From Durusdinium trenchii (taxonomy: Eukaryota; Sar; Dinophyceae; Suessiales; Symbiodiniaceae): a DNA stretch of 64,000 bases. The notes beneath the pieces are model-generated. The model saw only the letters and a list, made by a program, of their open reading frames with translations, searched no databases and was not told where the DNA came from. Made by a program: the position numbers and the translations under genes. Every line of letters starts with the position of its first letter. Within the stretch, counting starts at the first letter, position 1. The DNA lies in the NCBI GenBank assembly GCA_963970005.1, contig CAXAMN010026362.1, positions 131,827-195,826 on the forward strand, in the 5' to 3' direction. This document shows, in pieces, positions 22,253 through 33,047 of this stretch.

Positions 22253-22860
22253 TGTCCAAGTCTCACCTACCAAAGTTCCATCAGAGGCCACTGCGTTAGC
22301 TTAGCGGGCTTGCGCTAGTTTAACTGACACATTTCGATCAACACATATTTTGAATGTCAGTTCGATTTTTCCATCTTTTGCATGGTCCTTGCTGGTTGAC
22401 TCAGACCACCAGCCTACGGTTCCCAAAGCTGGTTTCAGCCGGTGGCGCAGGTAGATGTGAATGTTTCGTCTGGAGTCATTCAGAATCCCCACGGCTTTTA
22501 GGGCCTCAGGCTCGCGCCTTTTTTCATCCTTTTTCCATTGCATGCAACCTTTTTCTGTGATCCAACCACCCCGAAACTCACCGTTGAGTCCAATGCTCCT
22601 CTAGAAGAACCGAAGAGTTGAACAGAGTTGAGTCCATACAGCGCAGGACGAGCACCGTAGCGTCTCTCATACCTTCTCCGCAGGATATCGAGCCTGGCGG
22701 CCCGGAAGGGCCCTGATCCAGACTGATTGGGAAGGTCTATATAAAGAACCGAATGATCATGAATGATCGATACTAAACCCAAACATAGAATCGAGCACCA
22801 GCACCAAGCATGGTACTCAATGCTATGGCATGCTATTGCAATCATCTCTTGGTCATATTA

Positions 22861-22925
22861 TGCCATCGCTATTAGGTTGGAGGCCATTACTATTAGGTTC
22901 CCTTTCCATTACGTTCCCTTTGAAT
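22861..22925 (-). repeat. Family B, two to three units
   Basis: CCATCGCTATTAGGTTGGAGG and a second unit, decaying into CCCTTTCCATTACG copies. Confidence 0.8.
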
Positions 22926-23381
22926 CATTCTTGGTCTCAAATGAAATTGGACCGCCCATACGACTCTGAAACCCCGGCAAAATAGCACTCGTCCTACAAA
23001 CAGAACGACTCTGACGCCTTTGCGCCTCCGAGGCCCAATGTCGCTTCCGCTCGGGGCCTCTCTTTGAGCATCCTGCTGTGGTCGGCCGGCCCAGCATGTG
23101 GGATGCCATTCAGCGCTCGCATTTGGGGGTGTCACCTCCATAATGAAATAGAGCGCGGACGACCTCCTTTGTTTCCTGATTTCACATGCCGTAGTCTTTC
23201 TCATGAATATCTTCACCCTCTTTGGAAAAACAATGATGAAGACGAATGACCAAGGAAACATTGAGCCTCTTTGAGCTCCGCGGGACGTTTCGGGGAATGC
23301 CAAGCCCAAGTGGCAAAATGCAGCCCCTTCGCAAGAGTACCATGTCAAAGGCTTCACAATCTACCAAGTCCAGGACAAGCT

Positions 23382-23460
23382 GTAATGGCCTCCAACCTTC
23401 AAGTGATGGTCTCCAACCTTCAAGCGATGGCCTCCAACCTAAGAGCGATGGCCTCCATAG
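23382..23460 (+). repeat. Family B array, four units
   Basis: Four forward units TAATGGCCTCCAACCTTCAAG, GTGATGGTCTCCAACCTTCAA, GCGATGGCCTCCAACCTAAGA and GCGATGGCCTCCATAG. Confidence 0.9.
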
Positions 23461-23571
23461 CCAGCGGTTCTTTGTCCTTGAACTCAACAACTCTCGTGGG
23501 CGCAGAGGGCTGGGGTGGAGGGACACCAACGTGGAGCACAGCTCGGCACAGCATGTGGAGGGAAATGCTAA

Positions 23572-23670
23572 CTTGCTACTAGAAGCGATGCACTTGTTCC
23601 TAGTAGCTTCTTGTTACTACTAGTAAGGCACTTGTTACTAGTAGCGATGCACTTGTTCCTAGTAGCTATG
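23572..23670 (+). repeat. Family A cluster
   Basis: Modules GCGATGCACTTGTTCCTAGTA, GCTTCTTGTTACTACTAG, TAAGGCACTTGTTACTAGTA and a further GCGATGCAC module. Most have a 21-base spacing. Confidence 0.9.
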
Positions 23671-24331
23671 GATATTCGCCTTGTTTCGCCTTTCGCCGGG
23701 TTCGCGTACTCCTCCGCACCATCCAGACCGACAAACAGAACTGAAGGCGACGCTGGACTACCTAATGTCCTTGGATACGGACAGCTGGAGCCCCACTGGA
23801 AGGGAAATCGGTTCCGGTTCCGGTTAAGCCCTGAATTTGGTACTTTGGATCTTGTATTTCTAGTTTGGGGGCTAAAGCCAGCGACTGAAGGTCCTATAGA
23901 AAAGAATTATGATGAATATGGTATTTCTGGTACACTTCATTCTACTAAGCAAGATTAAGCAAGAATGTTTTAGATCAACAGTCCTTACCAAGCCTATCCA
24001 GTACATTGTCTTGGAGCAAGACGATGCACTCAGATGCCAGTTGGTTTTCCCAATCCTCATCTGGATGCTAGAGGAAACAGGGCTATCAAAAAGTCCAGTT
24101 TTCTGACTTCGTCAAGTCCCGTTTAGCGTATAGTCTGGCACCTGTCCTCCCCGCTCTTGGATCCTTTGGCTTTGGTATTTCAACTTTCCTTCTCGCACCT
24201 CCCATGGATTATGCGTGTTGACGCTGCACTGTGGTCCAAACACACACCTTTAGATCAGGCCATAAGTTATGGCACAAGAGAAGCCTTTCTTTCTACCGGG
24301 TCCCGATCTGGGTATAGTTCGAACTCAAGAG

Positions 24332-24553
24332 CTGCTCATGAGCCCCCCGGAGCCCCTTCAGCTGCCTTCGGCCCTTCGTCGTCCGCGGCACGGAGCCGCC
24401 GACCGAGGCATGTTTCCTCGCGAGGTGAACTGGGATCCCATCGAAGCGATGCATGGCAACGGCTCGCGGGTCTTAGGCGAGCGGGTTTGGCGCGGGTTTT
24501 TCGCGTGGTGGAGCGAAAGGGATGAAGACGGAGGGGAGATGGAAAAGGCATGA
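24332..24553 (+). CDS. Candidate exon, unknown product
   Basis: Frame beginning at an ATG (MSPPEPLQLPSALRRPRHG) and ending in a Trp- and acidic-rich tail (WWSERDEDGGEMEKA) at TGA 24551-24553. The segment is more GC-rich than its surroundings. Another plus frame and two minus frames are open too. No family recognised. Confidence 0.2.
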   Translation: MLMSPPEPLQLPSALRRPRHGAADRGMFPREVNWDPIEAMHGNGSRVLGERVWRGFFAWWSERDEDGGEMEKA

Positions 24554-25286
24554 AAGGACAACTGATCATGCCTGATTATTGAGGGGCATCGGGATATTTG
24601 AAGTGTAATTTGTGGCTCGTTCCCCCCCTGTGTGTGGCAACTTGCTCACTCAGCATTGATGAACATGATCCTGTTCATGAAGCACCAAGTGCTTGAAACC
24701 CTCCAACCCACCAGCATCTCACATCCCTTGCAAAACGTTGCGGTTCGTATGATGAAATCCATCCAGGCCAGTACACCCCCTGGCATTTGGTGGGTTGCGC
24801 AGATTTGCCCAGTGCCTTTCAGCACTTTTCATATGTTCGATCTCAACCAGCCGATGACATAGCAATAAAACAATATAAAAGACATAGTGCTGGGCGCTGG
24901 GAGTAGAATCGACCACTAATTGCTTGTGAAAGAAAGTTTCTTCCCATTTGTAATGGTGTACTCTTTCTCTGACTAACCATCCCTTTTGCCAGGCTATTCC
25001 AGCTTGCTGGTAAGTTCAAGCGCGTATGTACGTGGGTAACCTGGCATGCACAGTGGCATGGGACCGGTCGTGGGTGTTTCTTAATCCTAGTCTTATAAAA
25101 AACTTTGGAAAGAGCCTGTTTTCTAAATTTATAAAACAGTCAAAAACAAGTCAATTTTGCCATTTTTTTTTAAAACTTTTCAATTTGATTTTCTTTGACT
25201 TTGACTTTTCCAGTTGACTTTTTTTTAAAATTCTTTTTTTTCGACTTTTTCCCGAAAGCATTGCGAAGGGTTCTTCCGGAAAATCT

Positions 25287-25394
25287 CTTGAACACTTACA
25301 CTTGGACACTTACACTTGAACACTACACGCACTTACACTTGAAGACTTACAATTCTATACACTTACACTTGAACACTTACACTTCTATACTCAC
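25287..25394 (+). repeat. Imperfect 12- to 14-bp tandem repeat
   Basis: CACTTACACTTGAA-type units repeat about nine times with slips (CACTACACGC, AATTCTATA), directly after a T-rich tract. A related CACTTAACAC wording recurs at 27520-27560. Confidence 0.85.
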
Positions 25395-25793
25395 AATGGC
25401 ACAGAAGTATCCAAGTGAACGTTTACGAAAGCCAGCCTTCGTAGAAGGCGCTAGCGGAGTTGTGTCTGGCGAACGAAGTGAGTAGTTAGGGTCTGGGGGG
25501 TGGCCCGGGAAAGGTACACGTAAACTCGGCACATGCTGGGGGAGGAGGGTGCTTCGAGGGAAGGTTTTTCGAGGTTGTGTTGGAGGTGATTTTTGGGGGG
25601 GTGGTGATGCAAGAAATGCCAAATGCATCATTTGCATCATCTGAATGGAAAGGTGTAGTTGGCACCTTGCCAGGTATAGAGACCCAGGGTAGCTATAGAT
25701 CCGATGCGCCGCCGTGGTGGGTCAACCTGGAGCAACTTGACCCGTAGCTGCCGAACTACTTCGGCGGCTGGGTGAGGCGAGGGCCCACAAGCA

Positions 25794-25891
25794 AACTAGG
25801 GCTCTTGGCCATACTACTAGGAGCAAGAAGCTACTAGGGGCTCCTGGAGTCGCTACTGGGAGCAAGGACGCTACTAGGGCTCTTGGCCTAC
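25794..25891 (-). repeat. Family A cluster
   Basis: Reverse modules CTAGGGCTCTTGGCCATACTA, CTAGGAGCAAGAAGCTACTAG, GGGCTCCTGGAGTCGCTACTG and GGAGCAAGGACGCTACTAG. Confidence 0.9.
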
Positions 25892-26406
25892 CGAACCAAT
25901 GTCGACAGGTGCCACATCAACCTGGCCTCCCCACGCGGTGCCGGGTCCATGTGCCCGCGCTGCCAAGCGAGTCTTGGTCCGACTCCTCTGACGTGCTCTG
26001 GCTGCAGTTCAATCGGCCGTGACACCCTGACAGAAATCCTTGTCCTCAAGGCCACCTTACTGTAGCTGATCCCTTTTCGATCTTTTTCAGTTGAAAATCC
26101 ACAGGTAAAAGTCCAACTTGATTAGCTCACCCTTTCATCCAGGAATTCTTCGATACTTGACTTTGCATGCTGATTTGTGACGCTCGGCAGTTGTCCTGAC
26201 ACACCAACCGCCAAGGCGCCCCACACCTCTCCACAGAGGGGTTGGGCCACCCCCCGGTGCGTGGTTCAGCGCTGGGGGGTGATGGTCGAGGAGACTCCTC
26301 GACAGAGCAACCAGTGGCCCAGTCTCACGCCTGGTCACTGTTTGCTGCTTGGCAGCGCTTTTTCACTGGCGGCGGGCCAGTGAGGCGGCCGCGGCTCAGG
26401 TGGGCC

Positions 26407-26658
26407 GTGCCGTTGTGATGCCGAAAACTGCACCAACATAAACACCCTGCTTAAACACCAGCGTGCCGTCCGAATATGCTTAAACACCCTGCTTGGCACA
26501 GCGTGCCGCTCTGCGATGCCAAAAAAACGGAGACAACACTTGACGCTGCGTGCCGTTCTGACGCCGCAAACTGCGCCAGCAGCCAAATTATGTTCCGAAT
26601 ATGCTTAAACACCCTGCTTGGCACGGCGTGCCGCATTGCGTTGCCAAAAAACGGACAC
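26407..26658 (+). repeat. About 125-bp repeat, two clear copies and one diverged
   Basis: TCCGAATATGCTTAAACACC begins copies at 26469 and 26594, each followed by CTGCTTGGCACRGCGTGCCG and a GCCAAAAAACGGA word. A shorter, diverged copy precedes them (near 26407-26468). The second copy runs straight into the 60-bp minisatellite. Confidence 0.85.
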
Positions 26659-26660
26659 AG

Positions 26661-27470
26661 GGAGCTGGAAGATGAGAACTGGCGACTTGGTAGTACAACT
26701 GTAGTACGTGGAATATCTGGGAAGCTGGAAGATGAGAACTGGCGACTTTGTAGTACAACCTTAGCACGCGGAGTATCTGGGGAGCTGGAAGATGAGAACT
26801 GGCGACTTTGTGGTACAACTGTAGTACGCGGAGTAGCTGGGGAGCTGGAAGATGAGCACTGGCGACTTTGTAGTAAAACTTTAGTACGCGGAGCACCTGG
26901 GGAGCTGGAAGATGAGAACTGGGGACGTCGTAGTACAACTTTAGTAGGCGGAGTCGCGGAGTATCTGGGGAGCTGGAAGATGAGAACTGGCAACTTGGTA
27001 GTACAACTTGAGTACGCGGAGTATCTGGGGAGCTGGAAGATGAGAACTGGCGACTCTGTAGTACAACTATAGTACGTGGAGTACCTGGGGACCTGGAAGG
27101 TGAGAACTAGTGACTTGGTAGTTCAAGTTTAGTACGCGGAGCATCTGGGGAGCTGGAAGATGAGAACTGGCGACGTGGTAGTACAACTGTAGTGCGCGGA
27201 GTATCTGGCGAGCTGGAAGATGAGAACTGGCAACTGTGTAGTACAACCTTAGCACGCGGAGTATCTGGGAAGCTTGAAGATGAGAAGTGGCGACTGTGTA
27301 GTACAACTGTAGTACGCGGAGTAGCTGGGGAGCTGGAAGATGAGAACTGGCGACTTNNNNNNNNNNTGAGTACGCGGAGTATCTGGGGAGCTGGAAGATG
27401 AGAACTGGCGACTTGGTAGGACAACTGTAGTACGCGGAGTATCTGGGGAGCTGGAAGATGAGATCTGGGA
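26661..27470 (+). repeat. 60-bp minisatellite, about 14 units
   Basis: Units beginning GGAGCTGGAAGATGAGAACT start at 26661, 26721, 26781, 26841 and 26901. After an 8-base insertion they resume at 26969, 27029, 27089, 27149, 27209, 27269 and 27329, and after the gap at 27387 and 27447. Because 60 is divisible by three, the array is open in one plus and at least three minus frames, giving 20-residue repeats such as GELEDENWRLCSTTLARGVS; the 8-base insertion shifts the plus frame without ending it. Multi-frame openness argues against selection for any one protein. Confidence 0.95.
27357..27366. other. Assembly gap (10 N) inside the minisatellite
   Basis: Ten N within a 60-bp unit; the spacing of flanking units (58 bases) suggests about one unit, but array length is not reliable. 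Confidence 0.98.
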
Positions 27471-27984
27471 CCCATACACACACAGACATAGATACACACA
27501 CAAAGACCCACACAATGCCTCAACACACTCGACTTAACACTTCACACTGAACACTTAACACAGAACTCACACTCTGACTTCATACGTGATGAAAAATGCT
27601 TTCGGGCCACTCGTCGTCTAGTTTTTTAAATCAAGGATTCTGGCCTTACCATATGAAAGTTTTTTATATAATAATCTTAGTCACTTGGTCAAGGAAGAAT
27701 AAATACCATCGAGTTTGAGACGCCCGCTGCGTCATAGCGTGGGTGTGATGCGCGCATCTCCAACCTATAAGAGCGATGGCCTCCATGCTGGGTGACTTTG
27801 CCGATGTCGCTTTCTTGTGTTGCGTGGTTCTCGAAGGCGACATCAGCGAATCCCACATTTCGCAGGTTGTGGCCAGCGGTGCTGCAATTCTTGGCCTATG
27901 AAGGCCATGGAATTTATGTGAGGGGGCAAGAGCCAAGCAATGATCACCGCTCCCTTTCTTGGGCTCGTTCATATAGTTATTTGG

Positions 27985-28083
27985 GCAAGGACGCTACTAG
28001 GGGCTCGTGGTCTTACTACTAGGAGCAAGAAGCTACTAGGGGCTCCTGGCATCACTACTAGGAGCGATCGGACGCTACTAGGA
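27985..28083 (-). repeat. Family A cluster
   Basis: Reverse modules AAGGACGCTACTAGGGGCTC, TTACTACTAGGAGCAAGAAG, GGGCTCCTGGCATCACTACTA and GGAGCGATCGGACGCTACTAG. Confidence 0.9.
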
Positions 28084-28357
28084 TTTGATCGGCACCAAGT
28101 GCTTCAACCGGCTTTCGCTCAGCCGCAGGCCTCGACCTGCGACAGGGTAGGGCACCAGAGCACTTCTTGCGCAGGCGTTGGGGGGGGGTTGGGCTCAGCT
28201 TGGATGGCCATGTTGGAAGGGTACCGGATTGGCGCATGCAAGGTTACCATGTTGCACGGTCGCACGGTGTTCAGAAAGATATGTCAGTCGGAGTGGAAAA
28301 GGATTCACCGTTGTGTGGGAGGTGTTCCCCAATTCCCTCCTTGGTTCCTGAATGACA

Positions 28358-28448
28358 TCGCTAATTACTAGGAGCTCCTCGCCTTACTACTAGGAGCAAG
28401 AAGCTACTAGTAACAGGGGCATCGCTACTAGGAGTAACAAGAAGCTGC
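28358..28448 (-). repeat. Family A cluster
   Basis: Reverse modules including CTACTAGTAACAGGGGCATCG and GCTACTAGGAGTAACAAGAAG. Confidence 0.85.
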
Positions 28449-28928
28449 TTCTTCTCGTTCTGCGTCTCCCATTTCTGTCACGCCCAGGTTCCTTGTGGAC
28501 CAGGCGGGTGCACGGTGCTTGAGGGGAACAGTTGATTGAGTGCCAAGGAGAACCGATCATGGCAACTGGAGTATCACAACGTATCAAACAAGAGATACCA
28601 TGATTTAAATTGTGGCCATAAACATACCATACATTACCATACTGCAGAGCATCAACCAGACTATGAGATCCTGATCATGCTCCCTCTCTGTACGGACACT
28701 TTCGTACGGCGTACGGTTTGGTACCCGGTACCCTGAAGATTGACTGAAACCACCTTTCTTTGGTTGGGGCCCTGTCCCTTCGTCTGACAACCACATTGCA
28801 ACATATTCAGTGATTAATGAGCACTGGCTCCGAGAAAGATCACCAACATTTGCTGGCTAAGCCAAACGCTTCGTTGGGGCAGTTTGTGAAGAACATCCGC
28901 CGAATCTTTGGGTCTTCGTTTGGTAAGG

Positions 28929-29016
28929 ACCCTAGTAGGTTGGAGGCCATTGCTATTAGGTTGGAGGCCATTGCTAGGAGGCCATTGCTTCCAGGTTGGA
29001 GGCCATTGTTTGTGAA
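28929..29016 (-). repeat. Family B array, four units
   Basis: GTAGGTTGGAGGCCATTGCTA repeats with a deletion copy (GCTAGGAGGCCATTGCTTCCA). Confidence 0.85.
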
Positions 29017-29217
29017 GAAGATGATTTCGGTCTTTGGATGAAGCTCAAAGACCTAGGACCACTTGGTGGCCTACAATGGGCTGGTGGCCAGGAGCCTCAG
29101 CGGGCGAGTTGGAGTTCTGAAGGTCTGGTGGAAGGGGCGAATGAGGTTCTGAAGATCAGGGGGTACGCAAAAGCATCCACCTGCCACCTAAAGACGGAGA
29201 GCAAAGTGCGCGAAAAA

Positions 29218-29275
29218 GCTCCTAGTAGCGTCCGATCGCTCCTAGTAGCGATGCCCTTTGCTCCTAGTAGTGTCC
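29218..29275 (+). repeat. Family A cluster, short
   Basis: GCTCCTAGTAGCGTCCGATC, GCTCCTAGTAGCGATGCCCTTT and GCTCCTAGTAGTGTCC. Confidence 0.9.
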
Positions 29276-30301
29276 TGTACGCATGGTTCTGGGACTCTCC
29301 AGGAGATTCTCCGAAGCCGGCGGATCCGTCGGTTGGAGTACTTCATCCTCACTCCGGGTTCGAGTTAGAAAAGGATTGGTGAGTGGCAACCCTTTGAGGA
29401 TCGAACGTGATGTGCTGTGAACATCGCACATCATATTTTTGTTGGACCCAAAACTTCCAATGTGCATTGAACTATGCTCTTGTCTAACCTACAGCAGATT
29501 GCTGTCTCCAAAGCAAAGTGACCTTCTTTCCTATCAACGCGCTCGCCCTGAGCTTACAAAGAGACAGATTCGCCAAAGGTTTCTGGACACCTCACACAAA
29601 GAATACTTAGGACCAGAGTGTCGAACGTGCTCCTTTTGGATTCCGTGACGCTCACTGGAGGTCATGACAGACTTTGAGCTGTTGCGTGTCTCCTTCTTTA
29701 AGCCCGGCTCTGACTACTTCCGCTTCTACAGGCTGGGACTGATTCGGGGAATAGACCTGAGACAGCTTCTGAGGTCGTTTGGATCTCCTTTTACAGCCAT
29801 TATAGCGAGGTTGCACTAGGTGTCACGCGTTGTCACTATCCAATACGTCCTGAGTTCTTACAAGACAGCTTACATGTAGAGAACATGGACATGGCCGATG
29901 CCATTTTACAGGAAGTCTTCAATGGGCGGATGCCCCTCGTGATTGGGCCTTTCCGCTGATTTTTGTTTCAAAGAAATCAGTCTTTGATCCTTTGACCCCG
30001 CAGGAAGCACGGTCGAAAGGCTTTGCCCGGACGGACGCCACGACCCACATCCGAGAACCATCCTCCAACATCGACACCGATGAAAATAGGGCGAAATGGT
30101 GCGACATGTAGATCTAGGGGCCCACAGATCGCACACTCAGCAGGCTGGTCGTAGTCGTTGCCATTTGGAACCCCCTCAAGTGTTTTCCTCACTGCGCAGA
30201 CTCTGAAAGAGACCTGAGTGGATGCGGGTCGACGATGGCAGCGGCATGAGGATGTATTTGTAGACGGAAGACCTCCCAGCTCGGCCCCTGGGACCCGATA
30301 G

Positions 30302-30442
30302 ACTTCTTGTTACTACTAGTAAGGCACCTGTTCCTAGTAGCGTGGCACTTGTTACTAGTAAGCTTCTTGTTACTAGTAGTAAGGCACTTGTTACTACTAG
30401 CGTGGCACTTCTTACTAGTAGCGATGCACTTGTTACTACCAG
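30302..30442 (+). repeat. Family A cluster, seven modules
   Basis: Modules alternate TAAGGCAC, GCGTGGCAC, GCTTCTTG, TAAGGCAC, GCGTGGCAC and GCGATGCAC words between TTGTTACTAGTA cores. It is a good place to see the word vocabulary of this family. Confidence 0.9.
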
Positions 30443-31054
30443 TCTCCTGGCGATCTCGCAGCTTTCGTTGGTTTACGAAAAGCCAACTTCTGCGTGCCCA
30501 ATCTGATCTGTGAGACTTATGGGCAACCACATACCATCACATAACCCTTCTCTATAAAGGATCAATCTTGCGCCCTTGCGGGCCGCTGGGACAGGTTCAT
30601 TGACGAACTGGGCGGCTTTTGGCTTTACCGCTGGGGAGTCGGGCGCCTCAGAGCTCCAAGAGAGCTGGCACTCGTGGGGTGGGTTGGACCGCACAGGTCC
30701 CTGCAAACTCGTCCTTAAAAAGTCCCCTCTTGCAATGCAAATTTGCAAGAAGATCTCAGGTCTTAAGATGTCTTAAGCACCTTGAGTCACCATCAGTGCC
30801 CATCAACTCACATCAATCAAGGAGTTTAGTCAAAGCTCAAAGGTAGGCATCAGAACCAGAAGGATTCTTCCTGCTGCGTGCTGCTAAACTCTGCTTGCTT
30901 CACAAGGAGACTCATCCCACTTACTGTACATTGGGGTCGGGGTACTCTTGGCCAGAGTTTGCCAGAATCCTACCTGGCAACCCCTCAAAATATACCGGAA
31001 TCCGGGGGTCTTTTTAGGTTATCATTCTTGTCGAAGCATCCCCTGAGTGAGCCG

Positions 31055-31072
31055 CTCTCTCTCTCTCTCTCT
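31055..31072 (+). repeat. (CT)9 dinucleotide run
   Basis: Nine CT units before GAGGACC. Confidence 0.9.
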
Positions 31073-31259
31073 GAGGACCATGCCATTCGGGGACTGGGCA
31101 CCGCGATCGCGCTATGGGCACATGAGGCGAGCCGGGGCGGGAACGCCAGGGCCACCATGTCCGTCATGACCCCACAATGGGGACATAGTCGGTCAGAGAT
31201 TGGATGAGTGACGTATTGGATCCAAGCTATGACGGTTTTTTTGCACTCGGCGTTTCGCG

Positions 31260-31284
31260 CCGGAATACGCGTCGCGTATTCCGG
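31260..31284. repeat. Perfect 12-bp inverted repeat with 1-nt loop
   Basis: CCGGAATACGCG, one T, then CGCGTATTCCGG. All 12 pairs match. There is no T-run after it and it lies in an otherwise featureless stretch, so a terminator role is not suggested. Confidence 0.9.
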
Positions 31285-31817
31285 GCCGATCCCATCAACA
31301 GTGGGCGCTTGCCGTCCTGATCCGCATGTGGCTTCTCGCGGCGCATGCCGACTCCGTAGGACCGGACGTCGGTCGAACTCGACGACTCCGTAAATGACAG
31401 TATACGTGACGATAAAACAACCGCAGATGTTGCAGATGACCTCTAAGCCAGTGCAAGGTGTTGCAAACGGTTTCTAGAAGTATCCGTGATCGGTGTGGAA
31501 GGAAGGACACATGTCAGGATCTTGCAACAAGGTCTCTTGGGACCCCAATAGCCGTCACGTCACGAGTTTGGTTCCCCAACATTCCCTAATTGATCAGAAG
31601 TACCTTTCTACAACAGTAGAAGGCACATTTTTTGTCTTGAACTGCCAAAAGCAATCTTGAATTGCATTTTTTTGTCTCCACCTCAAGCATCTTGAATTTG
31701 AGGTGCCCGATTTGTTTGGTCCACTCTCTTTACTTAGTGATCTCTACCGCTCAGGCAGAAGAGTGCGGGCCCTGGCCACGGTGGTGCAGCAGTATGGACC
31801 TGTTCTCCAACATGTTC

Positions 31818-31949
31818 TCTACTAGTAACAAGGGCATCGCTACTAGGAACAAGGGCATTACTTACTACTATAGTAGCAAGAAGCTACAAACGTAGCTATT
31901 TGCTACTAGTAGTCATGCCCTTGTTACTAGCGATGCCTTTGTAACTAGT
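31818..31949 (-). repeat. Family A cluster with orientation switch
   Basis: 31818-31890 reads in reverse (CTACTAGTAACAAGGGCATCG) and 31900-31949 in forward orientation (TTGCTACTAGTAGTCATGCCC, TTGTTACTAGCGATGCC). The two halves face each other around AAGAAGCTACAAACGTAGC. Confidence 0.85.
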
Positions 31950-32607
31950 GTATTCAGTCCAGGTCCCACCAAATATCTTCAAGCCCGTAGAGCTCAGGTG
32001 TGGGTACTGCCTGCCCAAAGTGGACGGGGGAGTGAATCTGATGAAGTCTGAATGCCAGCTCAGGGATGTGGTCCACACTGGAGTCCACACTGAAAGTTCC
32101 GTAAAGTTACCTTGTAGAAATTCCGATTATTCCACTTAGATCACCTTGATCGACCTTGTTCTTCTATTTAAAAGCCATCCTGGACTTTCTTTGTGAGAAT
32201 CAGGAGATCAGCAAGTTTGGCCTTAAGTGTTGAGTGGGATATGAGGCAAGTAGCGTATGAAAAGTGAGCAGGACATTGTTTCGCAGCTTTGTGGGATAAA
32301 CTTCGCAGAGCTTGTCACGAACATAGCATTGACTGTGACTTTTCGGCAGTCATACTATTTAGACCTAGACCAACATAGCGGATACCTTGCTGGTGGATCC
32401 ACTGTAAACACGGGAGACCTCGGTGACGCAATTCGCCACATAGAGGTATCCACCATGAACTGTTCCGAGTGGACCAAACCCGTCCCTTGTCCCCCAGAGC
32501 GGTGGACCGTATTCATAGGAAAAGAGCGACCAACAACTAGCCTCCAATTCATTTTGCAGAGCGAATGATCTGTAGGCCCAGACTCTTGGCCTATGATCTG
32601 GAGGTGC

Positions 32608-32676
32608 CATATGCCCATCAGGCTCGGTGATATCAAACTCCTTCTTTCTTCCAGTCAGTGAGGTTTAGGAAAGCCG
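32608..32676 (+). repeat. Flanking block B, left copy
   Basis: Begins CATATGCCCATCAGGCTCGG and ends AGGAAAGCCG. It matches 35975-36043 with one visible mismatch (AGGAAAG against AGTAAAG). It is joined directly to block A. Confidence 0.95.
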
Positions 32677-32863
32677 TCATGACATGGCATGAAGACATAT
32701 GACGTGAGGGTTCGTGCATTGTCGCCATTCTGGCCTAAGGGCCCTTGAGCTTGGCTGATGGAGGCCATTCAGCGCGGCGTGGAGAAAAGTGCACAGCACT
32801 TGAGCGTTGTCGGTGATCCTCGTGTTCCAGTTGGATATCAAACCTTGGAGTCATCCTCCGCTG
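32677..32863 (+). repeat. Flanking block A, left copy
   Basis: Runs from TCATGACATGGCATGAAGAC to GAGTCATCCTCCGCTG. Against the right copy it has a 14-base insertion after GAAGACAT (ATGACGTGAGGGTT) and a few substitutions. Confidence 0.95.
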
Positions 32864-33047
32864 ACATGGTAGCGGAGCCGGAAGGCTCAGTCCGACCGGT
32901 TCCCGCTGAAGGTCCCGGCCTCATCCGGGAGCACTGACAACAGTGCTGAGGACCTTGGACACCCTACAGTGGTGTTGGCCCATTCTTTGTTGTGCTTGCA
33001 GCTTTGGACGTTGTTTCAATCATAGTTGACATTGTACATTGTGCAGA

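Larger units (their letters stand above)
22253..26406. other. No recognised gene; A/B repeats and one weak exon candidate
   Basis: Holds family B arrays (22861-22925, 23382-23460), family A clusters (23572-23670, 25794-25891), a T-rich tract (25140-25260) that leads into a CACTTACACTTGAA repeat, and a candidate exon at 24332-24553. Nothing else was recognised on either strand. Confidence 0.5.
27471..32607. other. No recognised gene; A/B repeats, (CT)n and a hairpin
   Basis: CA-rich words follow the minisatellite (27471-27560). Family B units lie at 27756-27788 and 28929-29016, and family A clusters at 27985-28083, 28358-28448, 29218-29275, 30302-30442 and 31818-31949. Open frames between them (for example 29660-29818 and 32257-32568) show no motif I recognise. 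Confidence 0.5.

Noticed and set aside
26476..27072. 198-codon frame with GELEDENW repeats, and minus frames of 116-180 codons
   Set aside because: 60-bp minisatellite open in several frames; no single frame is favoured.
30302..30442. CRISPR-like array (short repeats with different short words between)
   Set aside because: Cores are palindromic CTAGTAG words of about 10-12 bases, the inserted words recur at many loci instead of being unique, and the organism is a eukaryote; no cas genes.
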